Shown here: one piece after another, positions 1-10,500 of the stretch
Layout of the letters: each line of letters opens with the position of its first letter
Position numbering within the stretch: the stretch's first letter is position 1
Assembly (NCBI GenBank): GCA_964627605.1
Contig: CAZVGZ010000033.1
Coordinates: forward strand, 1-39,980
Direction of reading: 5' to 3'
Source: CAZVGZ01 sp964627605
Lineage (GTDB): Bacteria > Latescibacterota > MWCZ01 > CAZVGZ01
Length of the DNA stretch: 39,980 bases
Notes under the pieces: generated by a model
What the model saw: the letters and a program-made list of their open reading frames with translations, nothing else
The model's database searches: none
What the model was told of the DNA's origin: nothing
Made by a program: the position numbers and the translations under genes

Positions 1-1668
1 ATCGCGCCCGATTTCGACGACACAGGATGGTTGGATGTCAACGTGCCAGGAAGCTGGAACGTTGAGGTACCTGACCTGTGGAGCTATGAGGGGCACGGTT
101 GGTATCGCCGGACGGTGAGGGTTCCAGAGGATTGGACAGAAAGGCGTGTGCTGTTTCACTCCGACGGGGCCAACTACCGGGCAGTCGTCTATGTCGACGG
201 CGTCGAAGCAGGATCGCATGACGGCGGTTACGTCCCTTTCGATATTCCAATCGATCATCTGCTGCGCCCCGGTGAAAACCATACGGTGGCGATCTCAGTC
301 GAGAATCTCCCAAAAGCCGATCGGGTGCCTGGTGGGATGTTTGACTGGTGGAATCACGGTGGCCTCTATAGGTCGGTGAAACTGACTGCAACCGACAGAT
401 CCTTTGTGGAGAACGTAGTCGTCGTCACCGAGCCAGGCAGAGGAAACGCAGAAGTCACCGTGACAGCAACATTGAGGGCTGACGGCGATGGGTCAGGATT
501 CCAGGTGACAACGGCGCTGAACGATTCCGGTTCAGCGCCGGTCGCCCAAGCCTCTGGGGAACCCAGTTTTTCAGACGGATCGGCGGAGGTAGAACTAACG
601 TTGTCGGTAGCCGATGCCCGGCTCTGGTCGCCGGACGAACCAAATCTGTATGAACTAGTCGTTGACCTGATCGATCAGGATTCTGGCACCGTTCGCGACA
701 GGTGGATTCACCGAATCGGCATCAGATCAGTCGTCATTGACGGAACACGGCTGCTCCTGAATGGCGAACCGTTTATGGTCAAAGGCGTCAACCATTACGA
801 AGATTCACCTGATGTCGGAAGGTCGGTGGACCTTCCCCTCTCCCGCAAAGACATCGCCCTGGTTAAATCCATCGGCGGCAATACTCTCCGATGCCATTTT
901 CCCAACTCACCTGAGATGTACGATCTTTGCGACGAGATGGGCGTGTTTTTTGTGAGCGAACTGCCTCTGTACCAGTGGGGTCGCCCAGCGGTCAACTACG
1001 CTGCCCCGGAAGCGCTGGATGTGGCAAAAGAGCAGTTGACGGAGATGATAGACCAGCAGCGCAACCATCCGTGCATTTTGATGTGGAGCGTGAGCAACGA
1101 GTGCATGTGTACTCCGCGCCAGGACGACGAAGAACATCGGAAGTTGGCGAAGATGACCGCCGACGGCAACATTGAACTGGTGAAGCTCGCTCGACAGACC
1201 GACCCAACTCGTGCGGTGGTGGAAGTCGCAAATACATGGCCTGACGACCCTGTTTTGGAGCACACGGACATATTGGCCATCAACATGTACGCCGGGGCTT
1301 CCACTCCCCATATAGATACATTGGGTGATCTCGCTACCACCTCCAAGACCAGGCTCCAAACATTGCGAGAAGCGCACCCCAACAAACCGATTCTAATCGC
1401 AGAGTTCGGCGGGTGGGCTATCAGAGGACTGATGACCGACTATTTCCCTGGTGAGCCTTATCAGGCTGAGCTTCTACGCACCTACTGGGAAGCCTTCATG
1501 GAGGAAGAGGACGTAGTCGGGGGTATACTGTGGACATTCGCCGACTCGGACGTCCACCGCAGGTTTGAGTGGGTCTATGAATACCGGGTGTCGTATGGTC
1601 TTTACGACATCGAGCGCCGCCCGAAACAGGGCGCAGATATGATGCGACGGCTGTGGACCAAAGATTGA
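1..1668 (+). CDS. Glycoside hydrolase family 2 (beta-glucuronidase/beta-galactosidase-like), 5' partial
   Basis: This is a retaining exo-glycosidase of family GH2, probably releasing a terminal beta-linked hexose or uronic acid. The frame is open from base 1, so the true start lies outside the window; the TTG at 31 is internal because the preceding residues (DFDDTGW) already belong to the family's N-terminal sugar-binding jelly-roll. Domains follow the usual order: sugar-binding (codons 1-135), Ig-like beta-sandwich (about 136-245), then TIM barrel. The acid/base Glu is in WSVSNEC (codon 367 counted from base 1) and the nucleophile in IAEFGG (codon 468). No signal peptide can be judged because the N-terminus is missing. 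An SGNH esterase follows 68 bp downstream, suggesting joint removal of sugars and acyl groups from a polysaccharide. The exact substrate cannot be read from sequence; similarity is closest to the short glucuronidase-like GH2 enzymes. Confidence 0.88.
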   Translation: MAPDFDDTGWLDVNVPGSWNVEVPDLWSYEGHGWYRRTVRVPEDWTERRVLFHSDGANYRAVVYVDGVEAGSHDGGYVPFDIPIDHLLRPGENHTVAISVENLPKADRVPGGMFDWWNHGGLYRSVKLTATDRSFVENVVVVTEPGRGNAEVTVTATLRADGDGSGFQVTTALNDSGSAPVAQASGEPSFSDGSAEVELTLSVADARLWSPDEPNLYELVVDLIDQDSGTVRDRWIHRIGIRSVVIDGTRLLLNGEPFMVKGVNHYEDSPDVGRSVDLPLSRKDIALVKSIGGNTLRCHFPNSPEMYDLCDEMGVFFVSELPLYQWGRPAVNYAAPEALDVAKEQLTEMIDQQRNHPCILMWSVSNECMCTPRQDDEEHRKLAKMTADGNIELVKLARQTDPTRAVVEVANTWPDDPVLEHTDILAINMYAGASTPHIDTLGDLATTSKTRLQTLREAHPNKPILIAEFGGWAIRGLMTDYFPGEPYQAELLRTYWEAFMEEEDVVGGILWTFADSDVHRRFEWVYEYRVSYGLYDIERRPKQGADMMRRLWTKD

Positions 1669-1736
1669 CGCCGTCGGAATTTCCGGAAATCCCGCACCAC
1701 GATAGGCGTTACTCTCTACCCTAGAGAGGACAGATC

Positions 1737-2378
1737 ATGCTCGAAAGTCTAATTCAGAACGGCCAGAAAATCCTATTCATAGGCGACAGCATTACTGATT
1801 GTGGCCGCCGGGGCGATGCTGCCCCTCTCGGCAGCGGCTACGTTAAGTTATTTTCCGAATTGATGACCGTCCACCACCCTGATAGACAGATTGATATCAT
1901 TAACAAAGGGATTGGCGGCAACCGGGTCACGGATCTGGATGGCCGATGGGAAGACGATGTTGTGCGGCACGCCCCCGAATGGCTGTCGATCAAAATCGGG
2001 ATCAACGACCTCCACAGCTCTCTACGTGGAAGTGACGACGCGGTGACACCTGAACGTTTTGAGGGGCTATTCCGGGGTATCATAGAGCGTTCCGCAGCAG
2101 CGTTCGACCCACAGATACTTCTCATCGACCCGTTCTACATCAGCACAGACGAGTCTGATTCTCCGCGCAAGGAGGTGCTGTCAATGTTGCCAGGCTATAT
2201 CGAAGTCGTCGCCAAACTTGCTGAGGAGTTCGCGACAAAACGAGTCAAAACGCACGACATCTTTCAGGAGCATCTCAAATACCGCGACCCAGACACGTTC
2301 TGCCCTGAACCGGTCCACCCAGGCCATCAAGGGCATCTGGTGATCGCTCAGGCTGCATTTGACACGTTGTCAGCCTGA
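1737..2378 (+). CDS. SGNH/GDSL-family hydrolase (esterase)
   Basis: A 213-residue single-domain SGNH hydrolase, likely a carbohydrate esterase or lipase-like deacylase. Block I is FIGDSITD with the nucleophile Ser18; block II is GIGGNRV (oxyanion Gly); block III is GINDLH (Asn); block V is the EPVHPGHQGH segment near the C-terminus carrying the catalytic His with an upstream acidic residue. There is no signal peptide, so it is probably cytoplasmic. The ATG follows an AGAGAGGA ribosome site by about 6 bases. It sits just after the GH2 glycosidase on the same strand, so the two are probably co-transcribed and act on the same acylated glycan; that role is inferred. Confidence 0.85.
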   Translation: MLESLIQNGQKILFIGDSITDCGRRGDAAPLGSGYVKLFSELMTVHHPDRQIDIINKGIGGNRVTDLDGRWEDDVVRHAPEWLSIKIGINDLHSSLRGSDDAVTPERFEGLFRGIIERSAAAFDPQILLIDPFYISTDESDSPRKEVLSMLPGYIEVVAKLAEEFATKRVKTHDIFQEHLKYRDPDTFCPEPVHPGHQGHLVIAQAAFDTLSA

Positions 2379-2558
2379 TCCCGTACTCCACAGGGCGCTG
2401 TCCCCGTATGTAGTGCGGTGGCAGCGCCAGCGGTTTGCGGCTCTGATAGTCCGATCTGCCGCCAATCCAGCCCACCTATGCGCAACACTCTTTCGTTTTT
2501 TTGGCCAAGACGTATGAGAGATCGATCCGCTCTTGACGAATGGGCTGTAGTAGCGCCA

Positions 2559-2567
2559 TGTTATAGT
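2559..2567 (+). promoter_or_regulatory. Possible extended -10 promoter for the subtilase gene
   Basis: TG-T-TATAGT matches an extended -10 element (TGnTATAAT) and lies 37 bases before the subtilase ATG. A TTGACG at 2533 is too far away (about 23 bases) for a normal -35, so only the extended -10 is proposed. The rest of the 225-base gap from 2379 to 2603 shows no convincing gene. Confidence 0.3.
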
Positions 2568-2603
2568 TGCGACGCCACTCGTCCGTTCCACTCTTGAGGC
2601 ACA

Positions 2604-5600
2604 ATGACACGGCTCACCCACCGCTGCCGCCGCCTGTTTAGCTTAGCGTCGTGTGCCGTGGGTGTTGGTGCGGCTGTCGCTCCGGCTTTGGCGCAAACAG
2701 ATTTTCCACGTTACGCGCCGCATGAGATCATCGTCCAGTTCGCTAACAACCGGGCCAAACTCGCAAGCGGCTGGCAAACCATAACCGACTCCCTGGGGCT
2801 CACCGACGAGCAGCCGGTTTTTCGACGGAGGGCAATACCTCGGCTCTCCACTGGGACGTCAGGTACGCCTTACCACTACAGACTTCGAGATGGCGTAGAC
2901 CCTGCGATAGTCGCCCAAACGCTCAGCGGTCATCCAGGCGTCGCATACGCCCAACCCAACTATATCTACCGCCAACAGGCAACCTCTCAGTCACCGCCGA
3001 GCGACCCGAGATGGGAAGAGCAGTGGGGTGCACAACGGGTCGGTTTGGAGCATGTGTGGCAGATGGTCAATGACGGCGGTGTCGCGCCGGTACCTGTGGG
3101 GATCATCGATTCGGGAATCGATTACCTCCACCCAGAGCTAAAAGACCGTCTGTGGCGCAATCAGGCTGAAGTCGATGGCTTGCCAGGAGTGGACGACGAC
3201 GCGAACGGGTTTGTGGACGACACACTCGGATACGACTTCACCGACGCCCCTGATCTGTCCGGTGCTGGTGACTACCTCGACCGCGACTCCGACCCGATGG
3301 ATAGAAACGGTCACGGAACCTTTGTCTCCGGGGTGATAGCAGCTACAGGCGATAACGGGATCGGAATAGCTGGGGTTGCGCAGAACGCACTGTTGATGCC
3401 TCTTCGCGCAGGTGCCGATCTGGAGTTCGGCGGCGCGTTTCTCGAAGATGATGACATCGCTGCGGCCATTGTCTACGCAACCGACAACGGTGCCAGAGTG
3501 ATAAATATGAGTTTTGGCGATGTGGTAAACTCCCCAATTATGGGCGACGCGATTCATTATGCCTACGATCGGGGTGTCATCTGCGTTGCGTCAGCAGGTA
3601 ACAATCGCACAGGCGTCCTAATCTATCCAGCAGCACTAAAAGAGACAATCTCGGTCAGCTCCATCGACATCAACGACCAGAAATCTCATTTTGCCAGTTA
3701 CGGCGAAAACCTCGACCTGACCGCTCCGGGTTCAGAGATTCTCACCACAACGATCAACAATCGGTACTCGTCACCCTCCGGCACCTCGCTCAGCGCTCCG
3801 TTCGTCTCTGGAGCGGTAGCTCTGCTTTTGGGAGTGGCCCCCATCATGTCGCCAAAGGTGGTTGCCAACCTTTTGCGAGGCTCAGCAGTTGATCTCGGAC
3901 CGCCGGGTTGGGACCCAGAAACAGGCCACGGTCGCCTCGACCTTCCAAACCTGTTTTCCACAAGCGGTCACGCCCTCGCGGTAATCAGATCGCCTGTGAG
4001 ACCCTCTGGAGGCGACGAACTTATCTCTGTCGTCGGCACCGCGACGGGGCTCTCGCCACTTCTGTGGCAGGTCACCTATGGCGTCGGCTCAAACCCAACA
4101 ACCTGGACCCATGTCGCCGCAGGCACAGAGCCTGTGCGCTCCAAAAGTCTGGCGGCTGTGGATGTCTCGGACCTGCCCCAAGGTATTTACTCGATCCGAC
4201 TGGTCCTGGATGACGCCTCTGGTTCTCACAGGGAAGACAGGACAGTGATCGAAGTCTCGCACGCTGCGGAGTTTACGAACGAGCCTGAGACCTTTCTCAG
4301 ATGGTACGACGACGAAAAACATCTGTGGTTGCGCTGGCAGACCGCAGAGACAACCCGCGGGTCGCTGATTTTCAGGCAGATGGGATCGTCTTCGACATTC
4401 GACACCGTTGGCGTCAGCCTTTTCCGCTCAGATCATGTTGTTGATGTGACAAGCGTTCTAGGCAGTGGCGAGTGGGAACTGGCTGTCCTAGCAGAAACCC
4501 TCAGCGGTCATCAATCCGTCAGCGATACGAAGACAGTGGACGCTTCGAGTGTCGGCGTTGTAGCGGACCAGATGGAGCAGCTAGGAGCGTTCGGATTTGG
4601 TGTACTCATGCCAGAACTGGTGGATTTCGACGGCGACGGACTACCTGAAATTGTGCTGAAAGAACACACTCGTCCCAAATACGATACATTGAGCGTTTTT
4701 GGGTGGGATCAGCAGGGAGTTTTTCGGTTGGGGAACATACCAACGCCGATGCGACCCGCTGGCACAGCAGACATTGATGGCGACGGGTTGTGGGAGGTGA
4801 TGGGGATCGCCTATGAAGACCGCTTCTTGACTAAATTCGTGGAACAACCAGATGGCACCTCTCTGCCATCGGTTGAATTCGAGCCGCTAGAAAACCGATT
4901 GGCACCATCGGTGGCGGACGTGGACGGCGACGGCAGCCAAGAGCTGATTCTCCTCGACGATCTCGACAGATCGCACATGAAGCTGCTGACTTCAACTGCC
5001 GACAACACGTTGTCGCTCGCCGCTGACTTGGCATTCACCGAACCTGTCCAATCGTTCGGCATCTGGCGGGCAGCAGGTTCGATGACCGGCGACAGCCGGT
5101 ACCAGATCGTCTCTGGCACCACAGACGGAGGTTTTGGAGCATTCGAGTTTGACGGATCCACGAACGCGAAATTCTTTGCCATGCGCGACGGAGACGGAGA
5201 CACTCAGCGCACATTCGGCGGAACAGACCTTGATGGCGATGGTTTGGGCGAGTTCATCGCGGTGCGACACATAGAAGAGGATCGGTTCGATCCAGCGAAA
5301 CAGTACTGGCGGATCGAGGTCTGGGAACCGGCTGCTGGAGGTTTTCCTTTTCACCTCGAATGGTCAGTGGAGATTGGCGATCCCAACTCGAGCGGTACGG
5401 GTTTTGTTACTGGAGACCTCACTGGTGATGGCCTCGATGAGTTTGTACTTGGGCTTCCACCACGCCTCTATGTATTCACCGCAGACGGCCCAGACGCTTA
5501 CAAAGCGATCTGGTACTCTCCAACCGCCAAAACCTGCCAACCTGTGATTGCTGACGTGAATGCAGACGGTTCCGCCGACCTTCTGTTCCAACACAGTGAA

Positions 5601-7322
5601 TCCAACAGAGTCTATTCACCGAGACCTCAAACACCAAACCCACTTCCTCCAACGGGTTTTGACGTCAGAGCGTTTAATGCCACCACGATAGAGGCTGCAT
5701 GGCACGACGAACCTGGCCTTAGCTACCGGCTGTGGAGTGGCCCTGCCGAAGATGAACTTTCTCTGACTAGTCAAGGATTAACGGGGCGAGTAGCACGGTT
5801 GGAAAATCTACGGGCTGACCAAAAAATATTCGTCGCGCTACAAGCGGTAAACGCATCGCTAGGCGCAGATTCTTTGGGGCGAATGACCGGCCCACTTGCG
5901 ACAACGCCGAATTCGCCGCCTTTCATCACCAACGCAACTGCCATTTCCGCCCAACAGATCGCAGTAGACTACAGCGAAACGCTCGGCCCGGATGCTCAAG
6001 ACCCAGACCACTTCAGGTTGGCGTTGACCGGCCATAACTACTTTCCATCGTCCGTAATCCTGGGCAGAAACCGCCAGCGCACACTGCTCTTTTTCGCCAA
6101 ACCGATCGCGACTGCGGACTACGATCTGAAGGTGACGGACCTGCGTGACAGCTCCGGGGCCTCGCTGTCCGGCAGCTATCCGATTCGAGTGGACCTTGAC
6201 ACCTCCACCTCAAGTCTGTCCTCGGTTGCGACACCAGACCTGCGCTCTCTACACCTGAGGTTCAGCACGCAGATCTCCCAGGTCCGCAGCGTGAAGCTCA
6301 ATCGCGGCTTGCAGATAGCGCTGATCGCAACAGAGGGGTTCGACATAACTGTCACGCTAGCCACTTCAACCCCCATGGTTTCAGGAGAGACTTACGCCAT
6401 AGCGGTCACCGCCACAGGCGATCGTGGCGAATTTCAAGACGGCGCGCTATTCACGGCCCATGATAGCGCAGACCGCCGCCCCCTGACTATCGTGGGCGTC
6501 TCCCAGATTTCCTCAACAGCGTTGACGGTGGTGTTTAGCGACAGCATTCATCCCAAAACCTTAACGTCCCAGTTCCACGTATCTCCAGGTATTCGCCTCA
6601 CTGGTTCGACTATTGAAGGCGCAACAGTGACTATGTCGACCGACTCCACGACGCGATTTGGTGCCTGCGAACTCGAATACACCCTCACCGCCGAAGACGT
6701 CCGCAGATCGTCTGGCACAGAGACCACAACCACATCCAGATCGTTCATCCCGCTCACCAGTGCCCGCACCGGAGCTATAGACACAGTATTCGCAGACAAT
6801 GCAGCGCAGACCGTGACGGTTGTGTTTGATACTACACTGAGCGCTGGAGCCGCTAGTCTCAATCAGTTCCACATCTACCCAAACATCAGAACCACAGGTG
6901 TGAATTCCCAAGAAAAAACGGCGACTCTGAATATCGACCCAGACACTCCCATCGGGCCTTGGGGTATCGTATACCAAGTACAGGTTTCAGGCGTAGTCAC
7001 TACGGAGGGCGACTCTCTTTTTGATGTGGCGTGTTTCGAGGTAGACCTGCTTGACGACCTCACCCATGTATTCGTCTTCCCTTCCCCGTTTGTCAGATCC
7101 CAGGCGGACCGGCTCACAATAGGTGGATTGCCGTTCGGCGCGTCGGTGAGCATCTATACACTGTCAGGTGAGAGGGTCATCCGGTTCGTTGATGTGCGAA
7201 CCGGAGGTGTGCAATGGGATGGTAACAACGCCGCAGGCGCTATGGTTGGGTCAGGTGTCTATCTCTACGCCGTGTCACAGAACGGCCAACGCATATTGGG
7301 CAAGCTGGCGGTCGTTCGCTAG
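2604..7322 (+). CDS. Giant secreted subtilisin-like protease with FG-GAP-like repeats, Ig-like repeats and sorting domain
   Basis: A 1572-residue exported S8 serine protease. Order: signal peptide (about 1-30, ending in ALA-Q); propeptide (about 35-130); catalytic domain (about 140-455) with Asp169 in IIDSG, His237 in NGHGT and Ser395 in SGTSLSAP; six DxDGDG-type FG-GAP/VCBS-like calcium loops (about 673-995, e.g. FDGDGLPE, VDGDGSQE); a fibronectin-III-like segment (about 1013-1098); four Ig-like repeats resembling SbsA/Big_5 domains (about 1105-1475); and a FlgD/Por-type C-terminal sorting domain ending in KLAVVR. The catalytic triad is complete, so it is probably active at the surface or released. 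The C-terminal domain suggests export by a type IX-like route, but no Por genes are in view. It stands alone between 225- and 190-base gaps. The downstream DUF2723 cassette could glycosylate its Ig-like repeats; that is a hypothesis. Confidence 0.88.
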   Translation: MTRLTHRCRRLFSLASCAVGVGAAVAPALAQTDFPRYAPHEIIVQFANNRAKLASGWQTITDSLGLTDEQPVFRRRAIPRLSTGTSGTPYHYRLRDGVDPAIVAQTLSGHPGVAYAQPNYIYRQQATSQSPPSDPRWEEQWGAQRVGLEHVWQMVNDGGVAPVPVGIIDSGIDYLHPELKDRLWRNQAEVDGLPGVDDDANGFVDDTLGYDFTDAPDLSGAGDYLDRDSDPMDRNGHGTFVSGVIAATGDNGIGIAGVAQNALLMPLRAGADLEFGGAFLEDDDIAAAIVYATDNGARVINMSFGDVVNSPIMGDAIHYAYDRGVICVASAGNNRTGVLIYPAALKETISVSSIDINDQKSHFASYGENLDLTAPGSEILTTTINNRYSSPSGTSLSAPFVSGAVALLLGVAPIMSPKVVANLLRGSAVDLGPPGWDPETGHGRLDLPNLFSTSGHALAVIRSPVRPSGGDELISVVGTATGLSPLLWQVTYGVGSNPTTWTHVAAGTEPVRSKSLAAVDVSDLPQGIYSIRLVLDDASGSHREDRTVIEVSHAAEFTNEPETFLRWYDDEKHLWLRWQTAETTRGSLIFRQMGSSSTFDTVGVSLFRSDHVVDVTSVLGSGEWELAVLAETLSGHQSVSDTKTVDASSVGVVADQMEQLGAFGFGVLMPELVDFDGDGLPEIVLKEHTRPKYDTLSVFGWDQQGVFRLGNIPTPMRPAGTADIDGDGLWEVMGIAYEDRFLTKFVEQPDGTSLPSVEFEPLENRLAPSVADVDGDGSQELILLDDLDRSHMKLLTSTADNTLSLAADLAFTEPVQSFGIWRAAGSMTGDSRYQIVSGTTDGGFGAFEFDGSTNAKFFAMRDGDGDTQRTFGGTDLDGDGLGEFIAVRHIEEDRFDPAKQYWRIEVWEPAAGGFPFHLEWSVEIGDPNSSGTGFVTGDLTGDGLDEFVLGLPPRLYVFTADGPDAYKAIWYSPTAKTCQPVIADVNADGSADLLFQHSESNRVYSPRPQTPNPLPPTGFDVRAFNATTIEAAWHDEPGLSYRLWSGPAEDELSLTSQGLTGRVARLENLRADQKIFVALQAVNASLGADSLGRMTGPLATTPNSPPFITNATAISAQQIAVDYSETLGPDAQDPDHFRLALTGHNYFPSSVILGRNRQRTLLFFAKPIATADYDLKVTDLRDSSGASLSGSYPIRVDLDTSTSSLSSVATPDLRSLHLRFSTQISQVRSVKLNRGLQIALIATEGFDITVTLATSTPMVSGETYAIAVTATGDRGEFQDGALFTAHDSADRRPLTIVGVSQISSTALTVVFSDSIHPKTLTSQFHVSPGIRLTGSTIEGATVTMSTDSTTRFGACELEYTLTAEDVRRSSGTETTTTSRSFIPLTSARTGAIDTVFADNAAQTVTVVFDTTLSAGAASLNQFHIYPNIRTTGVNSQEKTATLNIDPDTPIGPWGIVYQVQVSGVVTTEGDSLFDVACFEVDLLDDLTHVFVFPSPFVRSQADRLTIGGLPFGASVSIYTLSGERVIRFVDVRTGGVQWDGNNAAGAMVGSGVYLYAVSQNGQRILGKLAVVR

Positions 7323-7512
7323 CAACCACGCGCCCCGCTTCGAAATAACAGTGAACGCCAAATTTCAATCTATCCTCGCGCTGCTCCACCGCGACTGTTT
7401 GGATCAATGCTGGAACCTCGCCATCTTGACGGCGTCGCACCCTTTCGGTACGCTTTCATGTTTAGTTACCCGGAATCCTATCCAACCGATCACAATCCTG
7501 CACGACCGGTGA

Positions 7513-10500
7513 ATGTTGATGAGTGACAGACAGATTTTGCGCGGAGGTGCCATCATCAGTTGGGTGGCCGCGTTCGTGGGCTACTACGCCACAATGGCTC
7601 CAACCACATCTTTCTGGGACTGTGGCGAATTTATCGCTTGCGCAGTGACAATGGGTGTACCTCACCCTCCAGGGTCGCCGCTCTACGTTCTTGTGGGGCG
7701 GGTCTTCTCAATGTTACCAACCGATACTTTAATGATCTGGCTGGGCTTGGCATCGCCTGAATCGGACATCGCATTCCGGGTGACACTGATGTCGCCCATC
7801 GCAGGATCCTTGGCAGCGCTTGCAACCTACCTGATTGTGGTCAGACTGATTCGACAGATATCACCGACTGTCTCGCAGGACTCCACCTGGACGACAGCCG
7901 TAGGTGGCATGGTCGGTGCCGGTGTGTTCGCCTTCAGCTACTCAAACTGGTTCAACGCCGTTGAGGGCGAGGTCTACGCTTACGCGATCTTTTTCATGAT
8001 GGCCAGCGTCTGGCTTACTCTGCGGTGGACCGATGAGGCTAAAACTCCCAACGCTCTGCGGCTCATGCTGCTAATGGCGTATGTGTTCGGTATCGCTGGA
8101 GGCGTCCATCTGCTGGTCTTGCTGGTGATTCCCACAATCGTAATCATCGCGCTGTTTACCTATTTCAGCTATCGGGACGGCCTTCTTCTGCTTGGCGGTC
8201 TGGCATGCTTGGGGCTGGCGGGCTATTTCGCGCTTCATGTGGCCAACGCATGGGGCCTCAAGTCGCTTATCGACAATGGTGCCCAAGGGTTTGAGGATGT
8301 CAAGTCGCGCACCCAGGCGTTTGGGTTCGACGATCCGTCACTCTACTTCCAGCTAATGCTGTTCCTTACACTGATTAGCCTAGTGGCTGCATTTGTGATC
8401 CCTGCTGGAGTCAAAAAGATCCGTTACCGCACAGTCTGGACCGTCGGGCTCACGATCATCTCAGCGGTTGGGCTTTTCAAAGCCGGGAGTGACACGTTCT
8501 ACTACGCGGTGGGACAGGCAGAATTCCCTGTTGGGACGTGGCTTGGATCGGCGCTGGCGCTGGCTGGTGCGGTGTACATAACGCAAGGACAAAACTCAAA
8601 GATCGACATCCGATCGATATTTCATATCACGCTTGCGTGTGAGCTGCTCTTTGTGCTGGGCTATTCAACCTATCTGGTGTTGATGGTCCGATCGGGACTT
8701 GATCCACGAATAGACGAAAACAACCCTGAAAACTGGCACAACTTCTTCCTATTCCTCTCCCGCAAACAGTATGGGGACGAATCCCAATCGCTCATAGTGC
8801 TCGCAAGAAAAGCTGCGGTCGGCTGGCAGTTTTGGGACATGTTCGTCAAGTATTTCGTCCAGCAGTTCCCGATGTCGCTCACGCGTTGGTTCGGGCAACT
8901 ACTATCCCGAGACGCCACTGACTTCGGACAACTAATATTCCGCAACGCCACTGATCGGGGAACCATTGCTATCGGACTGCCCGATGTCCCTCTTTTGCTG
9001 GGATTCGGCGGGATGTTCTTCCATGCCGTTGGAGACAAGCGGCGGTTTATAGGAATGATGGCGCTTTTCCTGATTTCTGGGGTCGGACTGTTCGTCTACC
9101 TAAATATGCCTGACCCTCAGCCAAGAGAGCGACACTACGTCTTCACAGGCGCGTCGTCAGTGTTCGCAATCTGGATCGGTATTGGAGCTACAGGAGCGAT
9201 ACGCTGGGTCGCTGAGAGGTGGAGCAATGCGGCTAGCTACGGCGCTGGTGTTGTGGCAATGGTGATACCTGTCTGGTTCGTTTTTGGCCCACCGTTGTGG
9301 GATCATTGGTCATCTGAATACGAGCAAAAATTCGTCAACTGGCAGACCCAAAGCCGCCGCGGAGATTTCGTAGCGTACGACTACGCCTACAACATTCTCC
9401 AGTCCTGCGACGAAGGCGGCATCATATTCACTAACGGTGACAACGACACATTCCCGCTCTGGTACCTCCAGGAGGCGCTTGGAGTCCGTAGAGACGTGCG
9501 GATAGTAAACTTGAGCCTTCTCAACACATCATGGTACATAAAGCAGCTAAGGGACAACGAGCCGGTCGTCCAGATCGGTCCGAGGCTGTTGGACGACAAC
9601 TATATAGACAATGTGCTCTGTGGAACAACGCGTGAGGCGCTCGTTAGATCCCACAGGGTAGATGTTATCGGCGGGAGACTATCTCCCTGGAAAGCGAAAA
9701 CCGTTCGTGCGACACCTGGAGTCGACACGATCAGAATCGAAATGTCCAACGGTACCATTCTCAGCGGCCTGGAAGACCTGACTAAGTCAGCGAGTGGTAC
9801 AGTCAGAGTAAGTGTGGATGGGCAGTGGACCGATGTCGACACAACCAAGATCGCCTCAATTACGAGGGGATATACCGGACTTGAGTGGACCATGGGGGCC
9901 GCCAGCGATTACGGGATTCTGCGCGTCCAAGACGTGATGGTATACAACATTATTCACTACACCAATTGGCAGCGTCCAATCTATTTCGCCGTGACCGTCT
10001 CCGACAACAACAAAATAGGTTTGCAGGATCATCTGAGAATGGAGGGGATGGTCTTCAGGCTAGTTCTTGAGAAAAGCGACGCCTACACCGGCGGGACGGT
10101 CGCTGGTGGTGGCACAAGCGATGCAACGAACAAGCAGCTTGATCGGTGGATGAAGAACCTGTTTGAAGTCTACAAAATTCGGTACTTGAAAGACCCGGAA
10201 ATATTCAAAGACGACAATATGCTCAAGCTGGTGAGCAACTACAGATCGGCCTACCTTCAGGCTGCACGCCTTTTGGCAACGCATCGCCGCTACGACGATG
10301 CTCTCAAAGTGTTGGAAGGCTGCGAGGGAGTGATCCCCTGGGACAGATCTGCCGGGGTGTTCGCGTCGCAGATCGCGCGCCAGGCCGGTGACAATGACGC
10401 AGCGTTATATTACGCCACCCGCGCAGACACCGTCACACGACAGCAGATCACCGCGTTGTATGGTCACTATGTACCGCAGGAGCTGCTCAACGGCAGTGCG

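Noticed and set aside
2370..2621. Small minus-strand frame before the subtilase
   Set aside because: No start context or recognisable domain; overlaps the start region of the subtilase.
7321..7333. Shared 12-mer TAGCAACCACGC after two sorting-domain genes (also at 33244)
   Set aside because: Too short, not part of a hairpin in either place, and absent after the third sorting-domain gene; chance is likely.
7426..7454. TTGACG ... TACGCT as a promoter for the DUF2723 gene
   Set aside because: The -10 candidate matches only half of the consensus; not strong enough to list.
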